Below, piece after piece: positions 1 to 8,968 of a stretch of 64,000 nt of DNA. The stretch comes from Paenibacillus athensensis (GTDB lineage: Bacteria; Bacillota; Bacilli; Paenibacillales; NBRC-103111): the NCBI RefSeq assembly GCF_004514475.2, contig NZ_MYFO02000005.1:186001-250000 (forward strand). Direction: 5' to 3'. A model generated the notes under the pieces. That model searched no databases and had not been told where the DNA came from. It worked only from the letters and a program-made list of their open reading frames with translations. The position numbers and the translations under genes were made by a program. Numbering within the stretch: position 1 is the stretch's first letter; every line of letters begins with the position of its first letter.

Positions 1-1989
1 ATTCTCCGGCGTAAAGCCGTAGTTTCTCATCACCAGATCACCTGGCGCCGATGCGCCGAACGTGCTGATGCCCAGAATGTCGCCTTCGTCGCCCGTATAG
101 CGTTCCCAGCCGAGCGGGTACGCCATTTCTACAGCCAGACGCTTGCGGACGTCCGGCAGGATGACCGAGTCGCGGTATTCCTTGGACTGCTTCGCGAACA
201 GCTCCAGGCTCGGCAGGCTGACGACACGCACGTGGATGCCTTCGGCTTGCAGCAGCTTTTGCGCCGCTACCGCCAGCTGAACCTCGGAGCCCGTCGCCAG
301 AATTTGCGCATCCGGCTTGCCGTTGGCTGCATCGGAGATCACGTAGCCGCCTTTGCCGAGATTCGCTTTGGCCAGCTCCGCGGAGCCTTCGAGCACCGGC
401 AGATTTTGCCGCGTCAGCACCAGCGCAACCGGACCGTCCTGATTCTTGAGCGCAAAACGCCAAGCTTCAGACGTCTCATTCGCATCTGCCGGACGCAATA
501 CCGTGATGCCTGGAATGACGCGCAGCGCAGGCAGCTGCTCGATCGGCTCGTGCGTCGGGCCGTCTTCGCCTACGGCGATGCTGTCATGCGTCAGCACGTA
601 GATAACCGGCAGCTTCATCAGCGACGCCAAGCGGATCGAAGCGCGCAGGTAGTCGGAGAAGACGAAGAACGTAGCGCCGTAGACGCGCACGCCGCCGTGC
701 AGCGCCATGCCGTTCATCGCCGTCCCCATACCGAATTCGCGCACGCCGAACCAGAGATTGCGGCCGGCATAGCTGCCCGGCTGGTAGTTGGCTTCGCCTT
801 TGATCATCGTGTTGTTCGAGCTGGCCAAGTCGGCGGAACCGCCGATCAGCTGCGGCAGCTTGCCGGCAATCGCGTTGATCGCATTGCCCGAAGCGGCACG
901 CGTCGCCAGTGGCTTATCGGCCGGCGTGTACGTTGGCAGCGCCTCTTCCCAGCCCTCCTGCAGCTCGCCGGCCACCGCGCGGCTGAACTGCTCGCCCAGC
1001 TCCGGATACGCGGCCTTGTAGCCCTCCAGCAGCACGTTCCAGGCTTGCTCGGCCTGAATGCCGCTTTCCTTCACTTTGCCGTAGTGCTCGCGCACCTCGA
1101 CCGGCACGTGGAAGCTTGGCTCCAGCGGCCAGCCGTACACGCCCTTCGTCAGCTTCGTTTCCTCGACGCCAAGCGGCGAGCCGTGCGGACCGACGTGACC
1201 GCCCTTGCCGCCCTTGTTCGGGCTGCCGAAGCCGATGGTCGTTTTCACTTCAATCAGCGTTGGACGCGTGGTGTCCGCTTTCGCTTCGGCAAGCGCCCGC
1301 GAAATCGCCGCCAGATCGTTTTGCTCCTCAACGCGCAGCACCTGCCAGCCGCAGGCTTCGAAGCGCAGCTGTACATTTTCCGAGAACGCCATATTCAAGT
1401 CGCCGTCCAGCGAAATATCGTTGGAATCGTACAGCATGATCAGCTTGCCGAGCTTCAAATGGCCGGCCAGGGATACCGCTTCGGCCGCTACGCCTTCCAT
1501 CATGTCGCCGTCGCCGCAAAGCGCATACGTGTAATGATCGACAAGCGGGAAATTATCCTTGTTGTACGTATCGCGCAAATGCGCTTCCGCCATCGCCATA
1601 CCGACCGCCATGCCAACGCCTTGTCCAAGCGGTCCCGTCGTTGCGTCAACGCCCGGCGTATGCCCGAATTCCGGGTGGCCTGGCGTTTTGCTGTCCCATT
1701 GACGGAAATTTTGAATCTCTTCCATTGGCAGATCGTAGCCGCACAGGTGCAGCAGGCTGTATAGCAGCATCGAGCCGTGTCCGGCCGAAAGCACGAATCG
1801 GTCGCGGTTAAACCACTGCGGATTCGCCGGATTATGCTTCATATGTTGAGTCCACAGCACATAGGCCATAGGAGCCGCGCCCATCACGATACCCGGATGG
1901 CCCGAGTTAGCTTTCTCGATCGCATCGATGCCGAGCGTGCGGATCGTATCCACAGCCAATTGCTCGATAGACTTGTTCGTCACTGTCAT
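1..1989 (-). CDS. tkt: Transketolase, missing only its last residues
   Basis: Thiamine-diphosphate enzyme of the non-oxidative pentose phosphate pathway that moves two-carbon ketol units between sugar phosphates. The visible 663 codons start [20 protein letters not shown] at an ATG behind an AGGAGGGAC ribosome site. The ThDP/Mg-binding stretch GDGDMMEG, the substrate-binding KANSGHPG near the N-terminus, the pyrimidine-domain catalytic Glu in FGVREFGMG and the C-terminal FGASAPGD are all present. The frame is open to base 1 and stops at GFTPEN, so about ten residues lie outside the window (family length is about 665-670). A TACAAT-like -10 lies roughly 80 bases upstream, but I could not find a convincing -35. 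It looks monocistronic. Confidence 0.97.
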   Translation of the reverse strand, partial: MTVTNKSIEQLAVDTIRTLGIDAIEKANSGHPGIVMGAAPMAYVLWTQHMKHNPANPQWFNRDRFVLSAGHGSMLLYSLLHLCGYDLPMEEIQNFRQWDSKTPGHPEFGHTPGVDATTGPLGQGVGMAVGMAMAEAHLRDTYNKDNFPLVDHYTYALCGDGDMMEGVAAEAVSLAGHLKLGKLIMLYDSNDISLDGDLNMAFSENVQLRFEACGWQVLRVEEQNDLAAISRALAEAKADTTRPTLIEVKTTIGFGSPNKGGKGGHVGPHGSPLGVEETKLTKGVYGWPLEPSFHVPVEVREHYGKVKESGIQAEQAWNVLLEGYKAAYPELGEQFSRAVAGELQEGWEEALPTYTPADKPLATRAASGNAINAIAGKLPQLIGGSADLASSNNTMIKGEANYQPGSYAGRNLWFGVREFGMGTAMNGMALHGGVRVYGATFFVFSDYLRASIRLASLMKLPVIYVLTHDSIAVGEDGPTHEPIEQLPALRVIPGITVLRPADANETSEAWRFALKNQDGPVALVLTRQNLPVLEGSAELAKANLGKGGYVISDAANGKPDAQILATGSEVQLAVAAQKLLQAEGIHVRVVSLPSLELFAKQSKEYRDSVILPDVRKRLAVEMAYPLGWERYTGDEGDILGISTFGASAPGDLVMRNYGFTPEN

Positions 1990-2137
1990 TTGTTCATGTC
2001 CCTCCTAAGTCTTGTTTCAAGCCTGACCGTCTTGTCGCCTTCTCCGGCAGGCCTTACTTCTCGCTTGCACCATTGTACCACTTGCTTTAAGGCTTTGCCA
2101 CAATAAACCGTCAAATGCAGCGCATCCCGTTCCATGC

Positions 2138-2187
2138 AAAAAAACAGCCCCGCTCCGGCCGGCAAACGCCGAACCCCTGCAGGGCTG
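2138..2187 (-). terminator. Rho-independent terminator of purU
   Basis: On the minus strand an AGCCC...GGGCT stem with a GC-rich interior is followed by seven T residues, immediately after the purU stop codon. Confidence 0.75.
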
Positions 2188-2194
2188 CCGCTAC

Positions 2195-3094
2195 TTAATT
2201 GAACACAACCGTTTTGTTATTGTGCACGATAATCCGGTCCTCGACATGCCACGCAACGGCGCGGGCCAGCACGATCCGCTCGATGTGGCGGCCGATCCGC
2301 TTCAAATCCTCGACATTGTCGCGATGGCTGACGCGCTGCACGTCCTGCTCGATGATCGGACCGCCGTCCAGCTCATCCGTCACGTAATGCGCCGTTGCGC
2401 CGATAATTTTCACTCCGCGGTTATGCGCCTGCGCATACGGCTTGCCGCCGACAAACGCCGGAAGAAACGAGTGGTGGATGTTGATGATCCGGTTGGCGTA
2501 ACGCTCGATGAACGACGGCGACACAATCTGCATATAGCGGGCCAAAATAATCGTATCCACGTCCTCGCCCACGACCTCCAGCTGCCTGCGCTCCGCCTCC
2601 TGCTTCGTTTCGGCCGTTACCGGAATATAATGATACGGAATGCCGAACGGCTCCACCAGCTCGCGCATATCCGGATGATTGCTGACCACCATCGCAATGT
2701 CGGCGTTCAAGTCGCCTGCGCGCCAGTGCCATAGCAGCTCCAGCAAGCAGTGATCCTCCTTGGAGACGAAAATCGCCAGCCGCTTCTTATAGCTGGCCTG
2801 CGACAAGCTCCACGCCATGCGAAAGCGGTCGGCCACCACGCCAAAATCGCGTTTAAGCCCCTCCAGCCGCTCTTCCAGCTCCGGCAAATCAAACTCGATG
2901 CGGATAAAAAACATCCCGCCCTCCGGGTCCATCGTATATTGATCCGATTGAACAATATTGGCCCCGCATTCAAATAAAAATTGCGATACTGCCGCCACAA
3001 TGCCCGGCTGATCCGGACATGAAATCAACATTCGCGCCCGATTGGCCGCTGCTTGTCCGCTGTGCCCCGGCGCGCTGCCTGCTACCCGATTCAT
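2195..3094 (-). CDS. purU: Formyltetrahydrofolate deformylase
   Basis: Hydrolyses 10-formyl-THF to formate and THF, balancing the one-carbon pool and supplying formate for purine synthesis. The 299-residue protein has an N-terminal ACT regulatory domain (about 20-90, ISCPDQPGIVAAVSQFL) and a C-terminal formyltransferase fold. The fold carries INIHHSFLPAF and the GATAHYVTDELDGGPII segment with the family's catalytic Asn/His/Asp set. I place the start at the ATG MNRVAGSAPG because GGAGG sits six bases before it; a TTG six codons upstream is the alternative. Length matches the family (about 300). It lies between tkt and nfo and is probably transcribed alone. Confidence 0.95.
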   Translation of the reverse strand: MNRVAGSAPGHSGQAAANRARMLISCPDQPGIVAAVSQFLFECGANIVQSDQYTMDPEGGMFFIRIEFDLPELEERLEGLKRDFGVVADRFRMAWSLSQASYKKRLAIFVSKEDHCLLELLWHWRAGDLNADIAMVVSNHPDMRELVEPFGIPYHYIPVTAETKQEAERRQLEVVGEDVDTIILARYMQIVSPSFIERYANRIINIHHSFLPAFVGGKPYAQAHNRGVKIIGATAHYVTDELDGGPIIEQDVQRVSHRDNVEDLKRIGRHIERIVLARAVAWHVEDRIIVHNNKTVVFN

Positions 3095-3179
3095 GTTCAC
3101 CCTCCTGCCCAAAATGACGCGCTGCTTGCGCGCTTCCGATCCTATGGCCGTTTGACCGGCAATCGGCCAGCTTGTCCGC

Positions 3180-4307
3180 TTACGCGTTTCTTAACGCCGC
3201 TTCGCCGGCCAGCCATACGGTCAGCCGCTGATTGATTTGCTCCTCGCTTAATTCGGGGAACAGGCGCTCTTCCTGCAATATATCGTACAGTCGTTCCATC
3301 GGCTCGCGGCCGTCGGCTTTTTTCGCCTTGGCGTCGTTCTTGAGCAGCTGCCAGATGTTCAGAACATACTCGCGATGATGAATCTCCTTCTTGGCCATCA
3401 GATGACCGATCCGCTCCACATCGGTCAAGAACTCGCCGCCGAAGCGCCCCTGCAGATTCCCCGACAATAAAGCGATTTCCGCCTCGTACATCGGACGCTC
3501 CTTGTTCGCTTGCTTGCCGATCCACGGTGTCTCCAGAATCATCGGCAGGTGCCGCAGCTGCTCGTGGCCGACGATGCGATTCATCGCTTCAAAGCCGATC
3601 CAGCCGGAGCCGACCGGAGCATGGCGGTCCTTGGACGCGCCGCGCGCATTTTTGCTGTCGTTCAAATGCAGCACCGCGATTTTGTCCACGCCAACGACCT
3701 TGTCGAACTGCTCCAGCACGCCGTCCAGATCGTTTACGATATCGTAGCCCGCGTCATGAACGTGGCATGTATCCAGACACACCGTCAAGCGGTTGTTAAA
3801 TTCAACCTTGTCCATGATTTCGGCGATTTCCTCAAAGCTCCGGCCGATTTCCGAGCCCTTGCCGGCCATCGTCTCCAGCGCAATGTTCACTTGCGTATCC
3901 ATGACGCCGGCCAGCACCTCGTTCAGCCCTTCGGCGATGCGGTTAACCCCGTACTCCGGGTCCATATCCGTGTAAGCGCCCGGATGCAGCACGATATTGC
4001 GTACGCCAAGGTAATCCGTGCGACGAATTTCTTCCTGCAGGAAGCTTACGGCCAACTGGTACGTGTCGGGCTTGTACGATCCAAGATTAATGATATACGG
4101 CGCATGCACGATGATTTCGTCGATCCCGTGCTTGTCCATCAGCGCCCGGCCCTCTTCGATATATTGCGTTTCAATCGGCTTGCGGCGCGTATTTTGCGGC
4201 GCCCCGGTGTATATCATAAATGTGGAAGATCCGTAGGAAATCGCTTCTTCCGCTGCATTTAACAACCCTTTATCGGAAAAAGAAACGTGGGAACCCATTT
4301 TAGGCAT
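3180..4307 (-). CDS. nfo: Endonuclease IV (AP endonuclease) with a C-terminal extension
   Basis: Zinc-dependent endonuclease that nicks DNA 5' of abasic sites in base-excision repair. The TIM-barrel signatures are all visible: [10 protein letters not shown] at the N-terminus, [67 protein letters not shown] and LETPW. These supply the His/Glu/Asp ligands for three zinc ions. The family core ends near residue 290, but this protein has 375 residues. The extra 80 or so are charged and helical ([18 protein letters not shown]...) and are not part of the catalytic fold. The start is ATG with ribosome-site-like purines upstream. It is divergent from the DUF2621 gene. Confidence 0.95.
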   Translation of the reverse strand: MPKMGSHVSFSDKGLLNAAEEAISYGSSTFMIYTGAPQNTRRKPIETQYIEEGRALMDKHGIDEIIVHAPYIINLGSYKPDTYQLAVSFLQEEIRRTDYLGVRNIVLHPGAYTDMDPEYGVNRIAEGLNEVLAGVMDTQVNIALETMAGKGSEIGRSFEEIAEIMDKVEFNNRLTVCLDTCHVHDAGYDIVNDLDGVLEQFDKVVGVDKIAVLHLNDSKNARGASKDRHAPVGSGWIGFEAMNRIVGHEQLRHLPMILETPWIGKQANKERPMYEAEIALLSGNLQGRFGGEFLTDVERIGHLMAKKEIHHREYVLNIWQLLKNDAKAKKADGREPMERLYDILQEERLFPELSEEQINQRLTVWLAGEAALRNA

Positions 4308-4425
4308 TTATGCTGCTCCTTTGCATTTGGTCATTTCCCTCCTATTTTACAAGGAAAGTCGCCAGAAATCTAGAAATAAGGTATAATTCTTATTGGAATT
4401 CAGCACTTGAAGAGGTGACCGATCT

Positions 4426-4854
4426 ATGGCTCCAACCGGGTTTATGTGGTTTATTTTATTTTGGGTTTTCGTCCTGCTGTTCTTTATGTCCGTCGGCGGC
4501 TACTTCATGTTCCGCAAATTCCTCAAGGTGCTGCCCAAGGAAGACGGCAAATCGAAGCTCGACTGGCAAAATTATTACGTCGATCACTCCCGCCATCTGT
4601 GGACCGACGACTCCAAGCAGCTGCTTGACCAGCTCGTGTCCCCGGTGCCAACTCCTTTCCGCGATATTGCCAAGCACTCCATTGCCGCCAGAATCGGCCA
4701 GCTGGCGCTGGAGGAAGGTGCGTCCGAAGTATCTCGCGACCACTGCATCAAAGGCTATATTCTTGCTACGCCGCGCCGCGACTACAAGAGCTTGACCAGC
4801 TTTTTGGACAAGCAGGAGATTGACTACAGCGCCTACAAGCATCTGCTGAGCTAG
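4426..4854 (+). CDS. DUF2621 family membrane protein (YneK-like)
   Basis: A 142-residue protein with one N-terminal membrane helix (about 6-28, TGFMWFILFWVFVLLFFMSVGGYFMF) and a soluble C-terminal part containing KLDWQNYYVDHSRHLW. Length and layout fit the DUF2621 family (B. subtilis YneK, function unknown). The start ATG follows GAGGTGA, and TATAAT at 4382-4387 may be its -10. It is transcribed alone, away from nfo, and ends at a strong terminator. The C-terminal domain is probably cytoplasmic by the positive-inside rule. Confidence 0.85.
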   Translation: MAPTGFMWFILFWVFVLLFFMSVGGYFMFRKFLKVLPKEDGKSKLDWQNYYVDHSRHLWTDDSKQLLDQLVSPVPTPFRDIAKHSIAARIGQLALEEGASEVSRDHCIKGYILATPRRDYKSLTSFLDKQEIDYSAYKHLLS

Positions 4855-4857
4855 GCC

Positions 4858-4881
4858 GCAGCCCCCTTGGGGCTTTTTTTC
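4858..4881 (+). terminator. Terminator of the DUF2621 gene
   Basis: AGCCCC-CTTG-GGGCT stem-loop followed by seven T residues, beginning four bases after the stop codon. Confidence 0.9.
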
Positions 4882-4920
4882 TGTCCTTCTGGCACTTGAG
4901 CCAACGTTGTCTCCTCTGGC

Positions 4921-5247
4921 CTATCTCGCCCGCGACAACCGATATCGGCCCACTCCCCGGGAAGGACTAACGGAAGATCCCGTGGACGTATCGACTTGCG
5001 AATGGCTGGACAGCTTGACGGTCGTGTCCAAAGACGGGCTTGCGGGCAGCCGGCCAGCATGGGCCGAGCGTTCAAACGCAATCGCCGTCGGCGCGCCCGC
5101 AGGCTCGGCGGGCTTGACCGCACAAACATCGCAAAGCCCCAGCGGGGTCGTAATTTTATAAAAACCCGTTTTAAATACCAGCTCCGCTTGATCGCCGGTG
5201 ACAATCCGGCCGCAGCCGACACAATACACTTGAACATCCTTTTGCAT
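4921..5247 (-). CDS. Small protein with an N-terminal two-CxxC zinc-ribbon-like motif
   Basis: A 108-residue protein whose N-terminal 45 residues hold two cysteine pairs (YCVGCGRIV and LCDVCAV) spaced like a zinc ribbon. The rest is Ser/Thr/Pro-rich and low in complexity. The ATG (MQKDVQVYCVGCG) follows GGGAGGG with good spacing; an upstream in-frame ATG lacks a ribosome site. I do not recognise a named family. The long variable tail and overlapping open frames leave some doubt about the exact 3' end, though the first half looks genuinely coding. Confidence 0.6.
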   Translation of the reverse strand: MQKDVQVYCVGCGRIVTGDQAELVFKTGFYKITTPLGLCDVCAVKPAEPAGAPTAIAFERSAHAGRLPASPSLDTTVKLSSHSQVDTSTGSSVSPSRGVGRYRLSRAR

Positions 5248-5441
5248 ACGATTCCCTCCCGAAATGTGCTTCCATGTCGTAAGCTGTAACACTTTGTATG
5301 TCTACGACCGTGATGTGTAACGATATGCGGCCAATCGGGAAAAGATGACTCTTTCTCGAATTCTAGCGGCAGGTTACCCGCAAGAACTGCCAAAACCATG
5401 CCGATTTCGCGAAAATTGCGGAAAAATCTGCTTTTTTTCAT

Positions 5442-5470
5442 TTTCCTGCACCGCGGATCACTGGTATAAT
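5442..5470 (+). promoter_or_regulatory. Probable promoter of the XRE regulator
   Basis: TATAAT at 5465-5470, 61 bases before the start codon at 5531. The -35 position (about 5442-5447) is a poor match to TTGACA. Confidence 0.4.
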
Positions 5471-5530
5471 ACGTTTATCAATACGGAAATAATGTTATTA
5501 CTCTTTGATGGAAATGTGAGGAAGCTGAGC

Positions 5531-5905
5531 ATGATCAAATACGGGGAGCGAATTGCCCAGCTGCGTGAGAACAGCGCATTGACCCAAGAGGAATTGGCGG
5601 GCAAGCTGGGCATTTCCCGAGCGGCGCTTTCACACTACGAAACGTCCCGCCGGGAGCCCGATTACGATACGATCAACAAAATCGCTGCTTTTTTTAACGT
5701 CTCCATAGACTACTTGTTAAGCAGCACCGGCAGCGAGCCCGCTCCAGTCAACCAGCCGGCACGTCACGTAGCGGAGCTGTTGGAGCTTACCGACGAGCAA
5801 GCCATCGGAAAATGTGCATTTGCTATTGACGGCCGCCGACTGACAGCCGATGAAGTCAGACGTTTCATAGCTTTTGTCCGCGACGAGCGGGCCTTGAAAT
5901 CTTGA
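5531..5905 (+). CDS. XRE-family transcriptional regulator
   Basis: A 124-residue DNA-binding protein. Residues 5-60 form a Cro/CI-type helix-turn-helix (ERIAQLRENSALTQEELAGKLGISRAALSHYETSRREPDYDTINKIAAFF) with the usual NVSIDYLL ending. The C-terminal 55 residues (LTDEQAIGKCAFAIDGRRLTADEVRRFIAFVRDERA) form an acidic helical tail of the sort seen in Bacillus SinR-like regulators. The ATG follows GAGGAAG. Regulated targets are unknown; it stands alone and converges on the gene at 5998-7014 across a shared terminator. Confidence 0.9.
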   Translation: MIKYGERIAQLRENSALTQEELAGKLGISRAALSHYETSRREPDYDTINKIAAFFNVSIDYLLSSTGSEPAPVNQPARHVAELLELTDEQAIGKCAFAIDGRRLTADEVRRFIAFVRDERALKS

Positions 5906-5942
5906 TCTTGGATCGACAACCTTCCATTACATGGATATACAA

Positions 5943-5983
5943 AAAACGGCTGCTCCGCTCACGAGAACGGAAACAGCCGTTTT
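5943..5983. terminator. Bidirectional terminator between convergent genes
   Basis: Ten-base perfect inverted repeat AAAACGGCTG ... CAGCCGTTTT with an A-tract on one side and a T-tract on the other, so it can serve both the XRE gene (+) and the 5998-7014 gene (-). Confidence 0.85.
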
Positions 5984-5997
5984 CTACTACAAACCTC

Positions 5998-7014
5998 TTA
6001 CGCTTGCGTGTCCGGAAGGATGTCAAGGAAGTCCAGCAACACCTGACGTTCTTTATCGCGAATAACAGCCACCTTGTCGAGCAGCTGATCAACGGTCGGA
6101 TTGTCCTTGCGCGTGCGATGGCGCTTGAGAATCATGCTGCGCAGCACCTGCGTCGCCAGCGTCACCTCCCGGTACGCCTCCATCACCGGAACAACGCGCT
6201 CCGCGTCAACATGTCCGTGATCGCGCATATATTCCATCCGCCTCAGCATACATTCCTTGTGCTCCATCATCGTATGGATAGGCAAATAGGAAATCAGCTC
6301 GCCGGTCTCCTTCGCTAGACGCAAATCATCCATATAACGATCATAAATTTCCATGCCAAATAGACAATCCAGTGGATTGGCGACCATCCGATAACGCGTC
6401 GACGTATTGCGCGAATACACATAATCCTCTAACAGCTCGCGCACCAGCACCAGATCAAATTCATACGTGGTATTGAACTTTTCGTGCAACAGGAAAATAT
6501 CGTGCTGATACTCATGCTGCGTCGGCGCCTGGTATCCCTCCATAAACTGCTCGAACGTAATACGCGCCGTTCCAAAATGATTCGCTTGGGTCATGCCGAC
6601 GGCATCAAGCTCCCGCGTTTCCAGGTCATAGCCGTAAATCATAATATCATGAACGTAATGCCAGCGCTGATAAGTCAAAAAGGGTACATAGAATTCATCC
6701 ACATACGCATAAACATATTTACCGCTGTCAATGCACTTGACGATAAAATCAAACAAATCCATCCCCAGCATCTCGATCGTGCCCCGCGTAAGCTTCTCTG
6801 CATACAAGGGCGGAAACGGATGATCCCACAAGAAATACTCGTAAAAGTTGACCGGAAAGCTTCCCCGATCTCCTTTATTGCAAAATAATTGAATGTAATT
6901 ACTGAAAAACCAAGCCTCGAAACGCTGCTTGTCCGAAATGATCGACTGCGGCAAGCTATGATGCAATTTCCCCACAAGCTGGGTCGGGTAAATGGGCAAT
7001 TGTTTGGCGCTCAC
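5998..7014 (-). CDS. Hypothetical protein, faintly BtrH/C39-like
   Basis: A 338-residue soluble protein with a GTG start (VSAKQLPIYP) seven bases after AGGAGGATG. I cannot assign a function. The pattern DEFYVPFLTYQRWHYVHDIMIYGYDLETREL (about 106-136) resembles the cysteine-peptidase-like BtrH N-terminal fold found near peptide-natural-product genes (a D-E-Y-Y-P ... H ... YGYD layout). No catalytic Cys can be pointed to with confidence. The second half is helical and charged. It has its own promoter about 130 bases upstream and no biosynthetic partners here, so it looks like a lone accessory gene. Confidence 0.75.
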   Translation of the reverse strand: MSAKQLPIYPTQLVGKLHHSLPQSIISDKQRFEAWFFSNYIQLFCNKGDRGSFPVNFYEYFLWDHPFPPLYAEKLTRGTIEMLGMDLFDFIVKCIDSGKYVYAYVDEFYVPFLTYQRWHYVHDIMIYGYDLETRELDAVGMTQANHFGTARITFEQFMEGYQAPTQHEYQHDIFLLHEKFNTTYEFDLVLVRELLEDYVYSRNTSTRYRMVANPLDCLFGMEIYDRYMDDLRLAKETGELISYLPIHTMMEHKECMLRRMEYMRDHGHVDAERVVPVMEAYREVTLATQVLRSMILKRHRTRKDNPTVDQLLDKVAVIRDKERQVLLDFLDILPDTQA

Positions 7015-7140
7015 ACCATCATCCTCCTGATTAACATACGATTAAGTTCTACTATGGACGTTTGCCAGCAGCGTCTCCTTCCTCCACCAAAAGATAAAAC
7101 GTTTTCCGTCGACAGGAAGAGACTTCCTTCGACACTCTTA

Positions 7141-7170
7141 ATTCTACCAGCAACGCTTCCTGCTTGTAAA
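7141..7170 (-). promoter_or_regulatory. Promoter of the 338-residue protein gene
   Basis: On the minus strand TTTACA (7165-7170) and TAGAAT (7141-7146) are 18 bases apart, leaving a leader of about 120 bases. The remainder of 7015-7358 holds no gene I can support, only this promoter and the hairpin at 7313-7350. Confidence 0.5.
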
Positions 7171-7312
7171 CGAAAACAGGAAAACGATTTACGATTTTTA
7201 ACCAAAATCTCTCCATTTTTATCCAGATATTTCGTGCAAATCAAGCCTGTCCATGTCAGGTCTATTTCAGAGGTGATCCTCATCCTGCTCATTGAAATTC
7301 CGCTACGAAAAA

Positions 7313-7350
7313 TGACCCCGTTTTCCACACGTTTGTGGAAACTAAGGTCA
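7313..7350. other. Long hairpin without a T-tract
   Basis: Nested inverted repeat: outer TGACC/GGTCA and inner TTTTCCACA/TGTGGAAA. It lies just past the 3' end of the glucosaminidase gene and may act as a transcript end or a protein site. Neither side has a clear run of T residues. Confidence 0.5.
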
Positions 7351-7358
7351 CTTGATGC

Positions 7359-7844
7359 CTATACGCTTCGCATACTCATGCCCTGCATCTCGAAGTGGCT
7401 TAAACCCTCTGTAGTAACGCGGTCATACTGATATAAATGATTCTCTTCGATCAGGCAGATCAACTTATCAGCGTAGCCGGCTGCCGCCATGCCAGCAATA
7501 TCCTGTATCATTGTGCAAGCCTTGCGATAATCCATTTCATACAACAATTGAGAATATTCCGGGGAAGTGCTTAAAGACTTGGCATAATCGTGTACACTGC
7601 CTTCCCAGTCTTTATAAACACGAAAGTTTTTCAAAACTCGTACCCATACGCCGTCTACAAATTCCAAAGTCGAACGTTCCATACATCTGTCTTTTAGACC
7701 GAATATATTATTACCATAGACGCTGTTTCCCCATTTGCTCTCTATAATCGCTTGAGCGACGAGTACGCTGGCCAGAATACCATATCGTTGCATCGCTTGC
7801 ATGGCTGAAGGCATTATTTGGTGCAGGAAATCTTCCTTTCGCAT
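7359..7844 (-). CDS. Glucosaminidase-domain protein (FlgJ/LytG-like, phage-lysin type)
   Basis: A 161-residue peptidoglycan hydrolase of the GH73-type glucosaminidase fold. Residues 8-45 (MPSAMQAMQRYGILASVLVAQAIIESKWGNS) contain the expected catalytic Glu of AIIESKWG, followed by NNIFGLKD. F/W-rich RVYKDWEGSVHDYAKSL and AAAGYADKLICLIEENHLYQYD complete the domain. There is no signal peptide and no cell-wall-binding repeat, as expected if release depends on a holin or on a phage particle. The ATG follows AAAGGGGATG. It is the last gene of the leftward phage-like set 9403 to 7359. Confidence 0.85.
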   Translation of the reverse strand: MRKEDFLHQIMPSAMQAMQRYGILASVLVAQAIIESKWGNSVYGNNIFGLKDRCMERSTLEFVDGVWVRVLKNFRVYKDWEGSVHDYAKSLSTSPEYSQLLYEMDYRKACTMIQDIAGMAAAGYADKLICLIEENHLYQYDRVTTEGLSHFEMQGMSMRSV

Positions 7845-7904
7845 GATCCATCCCCTTTCAAGTGGAGGTGAGGCTCGCAGCCCTTCATTCTGATAGCAAA
7901 GAAG

Positions 7905-8732
7905 TTATTTTGCAAATGCAAAAGGTGCTTGAAAACGAACTCCCGACATATACGGAGCGGCCGGCTGCGCCCGGGGAATTTGGCCTGCTAATGCAATCGT
8001 GAGTTCACCTGTTGCTTGTCCTTTCTCAGCTCTAGTTTCCGTAATTCCAGAAATAGACAAATCGATCCCTTCAGTCACAGAAGTAAACTTGATTTGATTC
8101 GCTAGTGCAATCATGAGCTTATCTACTGCATATTGATAGCTATCGGCATCTTCCGCGCATATACGAGCTGAGAAACGCTTAACCAGCCGGGATACCATGC
8201 CGACCGCCGCATTAAGCTCCCTTCCCGTACATTGCCAAGAAACACTCGGCCGACAGCTCCCCTGAAAGCCGCGATAAACCCTCCATCCTTCTCCTAACGT
8301 GAACTCTGTAAACCTGACCAGCGTCTCCAGCCACTCTTCGACAACCTCTGAAACCTGGCTAACCCTGACCAAACAGCTCATAACATGTCGGCCTTCCTCC
8401 TCTAAGCGTTCAGGAGCAGGCAGTGTTACCATATTCACTGTGTAAGAACGACCGTTTACTTTAATAATGCCTGATGTGGGCTCAGTCAACATTTTCACAA
8501 GCTCCCATATGCGATCGTATGCTCTAGTCTGCGACTGGCTGCACACGGTAATTGAAAGACAGCAGCTGGATTCAGATACGTCAAGAACCGGCAACTCCCC
8601 GCCGAGCTCCTCCAGCAAAATCGCTTCGGCTGCCCCAACCGGAAGAAAATCTGTAAAAAGAAATCGGTCTACCAATGATGAATTGGCCTGCTTCAAATAA
8701 ACGGATAACTCTTTTGCAATTTTAATCTTCAT
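7905..8732 (-). CDS. Phage minor-capsid/tail-terminator-like protein, possibly two fused domains
   Basis: A 275-residue protein. Residues 1-115 (KELSVYLKQANSSLVDRFLFTDFLPVGAAEAILLEELGG...ITVCSQSQTRAYDRIWELVKML) look like the phage minor capsid/tail-completion fold, in which small basic proteins present a DxLP...A...EYGG motif. Residues 125-260 look like a second, diverged tail-type domain (WLETLVRFTEFTLGEGWRVYRGFQGSCRPSVSWQCTG). The ATG MKIKIAKEL follows GAGGAAGG; an earlier ATG (8756) has a weaker site. Phage versions are usually separate proteins of 120-150 residues, so the fusion is odd. Family assignment is by motif only. Confidence 0.65.
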   Translation of the reverse strand: MKIKIAKELSVYLKQANSSLVDRFLFTDFLPVGAAEAILLEELGGELPVLDVSESSCCLSITVCSQSQTRAYDRIWELVKMLTEPTSGIIKVNGRSYTVNMVTLPAPERLEEEGRHVMSCLVRVSQVSEVVEEWLETLVRFTEFTLGEGWRVYRGFQGSCRPSVSWQCTGRELNAAVGMVSRLVKRFSARICAEDADSYQYAVDKLMIALANQIKFTSVTEGIDLSISGITETRAEKGQATGELTIALAGQIPRAQPAAPYMSGVRFQAPFAFAK

Positions 8733-8769
8733 CGCTATCAACCTTCCTCTGCCCATTCCATCTTACTTG

Positions 8770-8940
8770 CTACGCCAAAAATGTTTTTAATTTCGAAACA
8801 TTTTCTTCAAAAAAACGTTGTTCCTTTGCACAGATCGGTCTGCTGCAATACTGTCGTACGCCTTCCCAATGTCCCCACACACATCCTTTGCAACGTTTCG
8901 GCTGCTTGAGTACAACTGGCTTTATTTCTCTTCTCTTCAT
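8770..8940 (-). CDS. Cys-rich small protein of the phage-like module
   Basis: A 56-residue basic protein, MKRREIKPVVLKQPKRCKGC..., with four cysteines arranged CKGCVWG-x9-YCSRPIC. This could bind one zinc ion. The ATG is eight bases after AGGAGG, so this start is preferred over a longer in-frame form. It lies between the ArpU-like regulator and the minor-capsid-like gene with short gaps, suggesting one transcript. Function unknown. Confidence 0.7.
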   Translation of the reverse strand: MKRREIKPVVLKQPKRCKGCVWGHWEGVRQYCSRPICAKEQRFFEENVSKLKTFLA

Positions 8941-8968
8941 ACGATCTGCCTCCTGATCCATGATATTG

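Noticed and set aside
232-1764. A 510-codon open frame on the plus strand
   Set aside because: It is antisense to transketolase, Arg/His/Ala-rich, without a ribosome site; a shadow of the high-GC codon use of tkt.
7011-7328. A 105-codon minus-strand frame upstream of the 338-residue gene
   Set aside because: No ribosome site, no family features, and it overlaps the promoter and start of the real gene.
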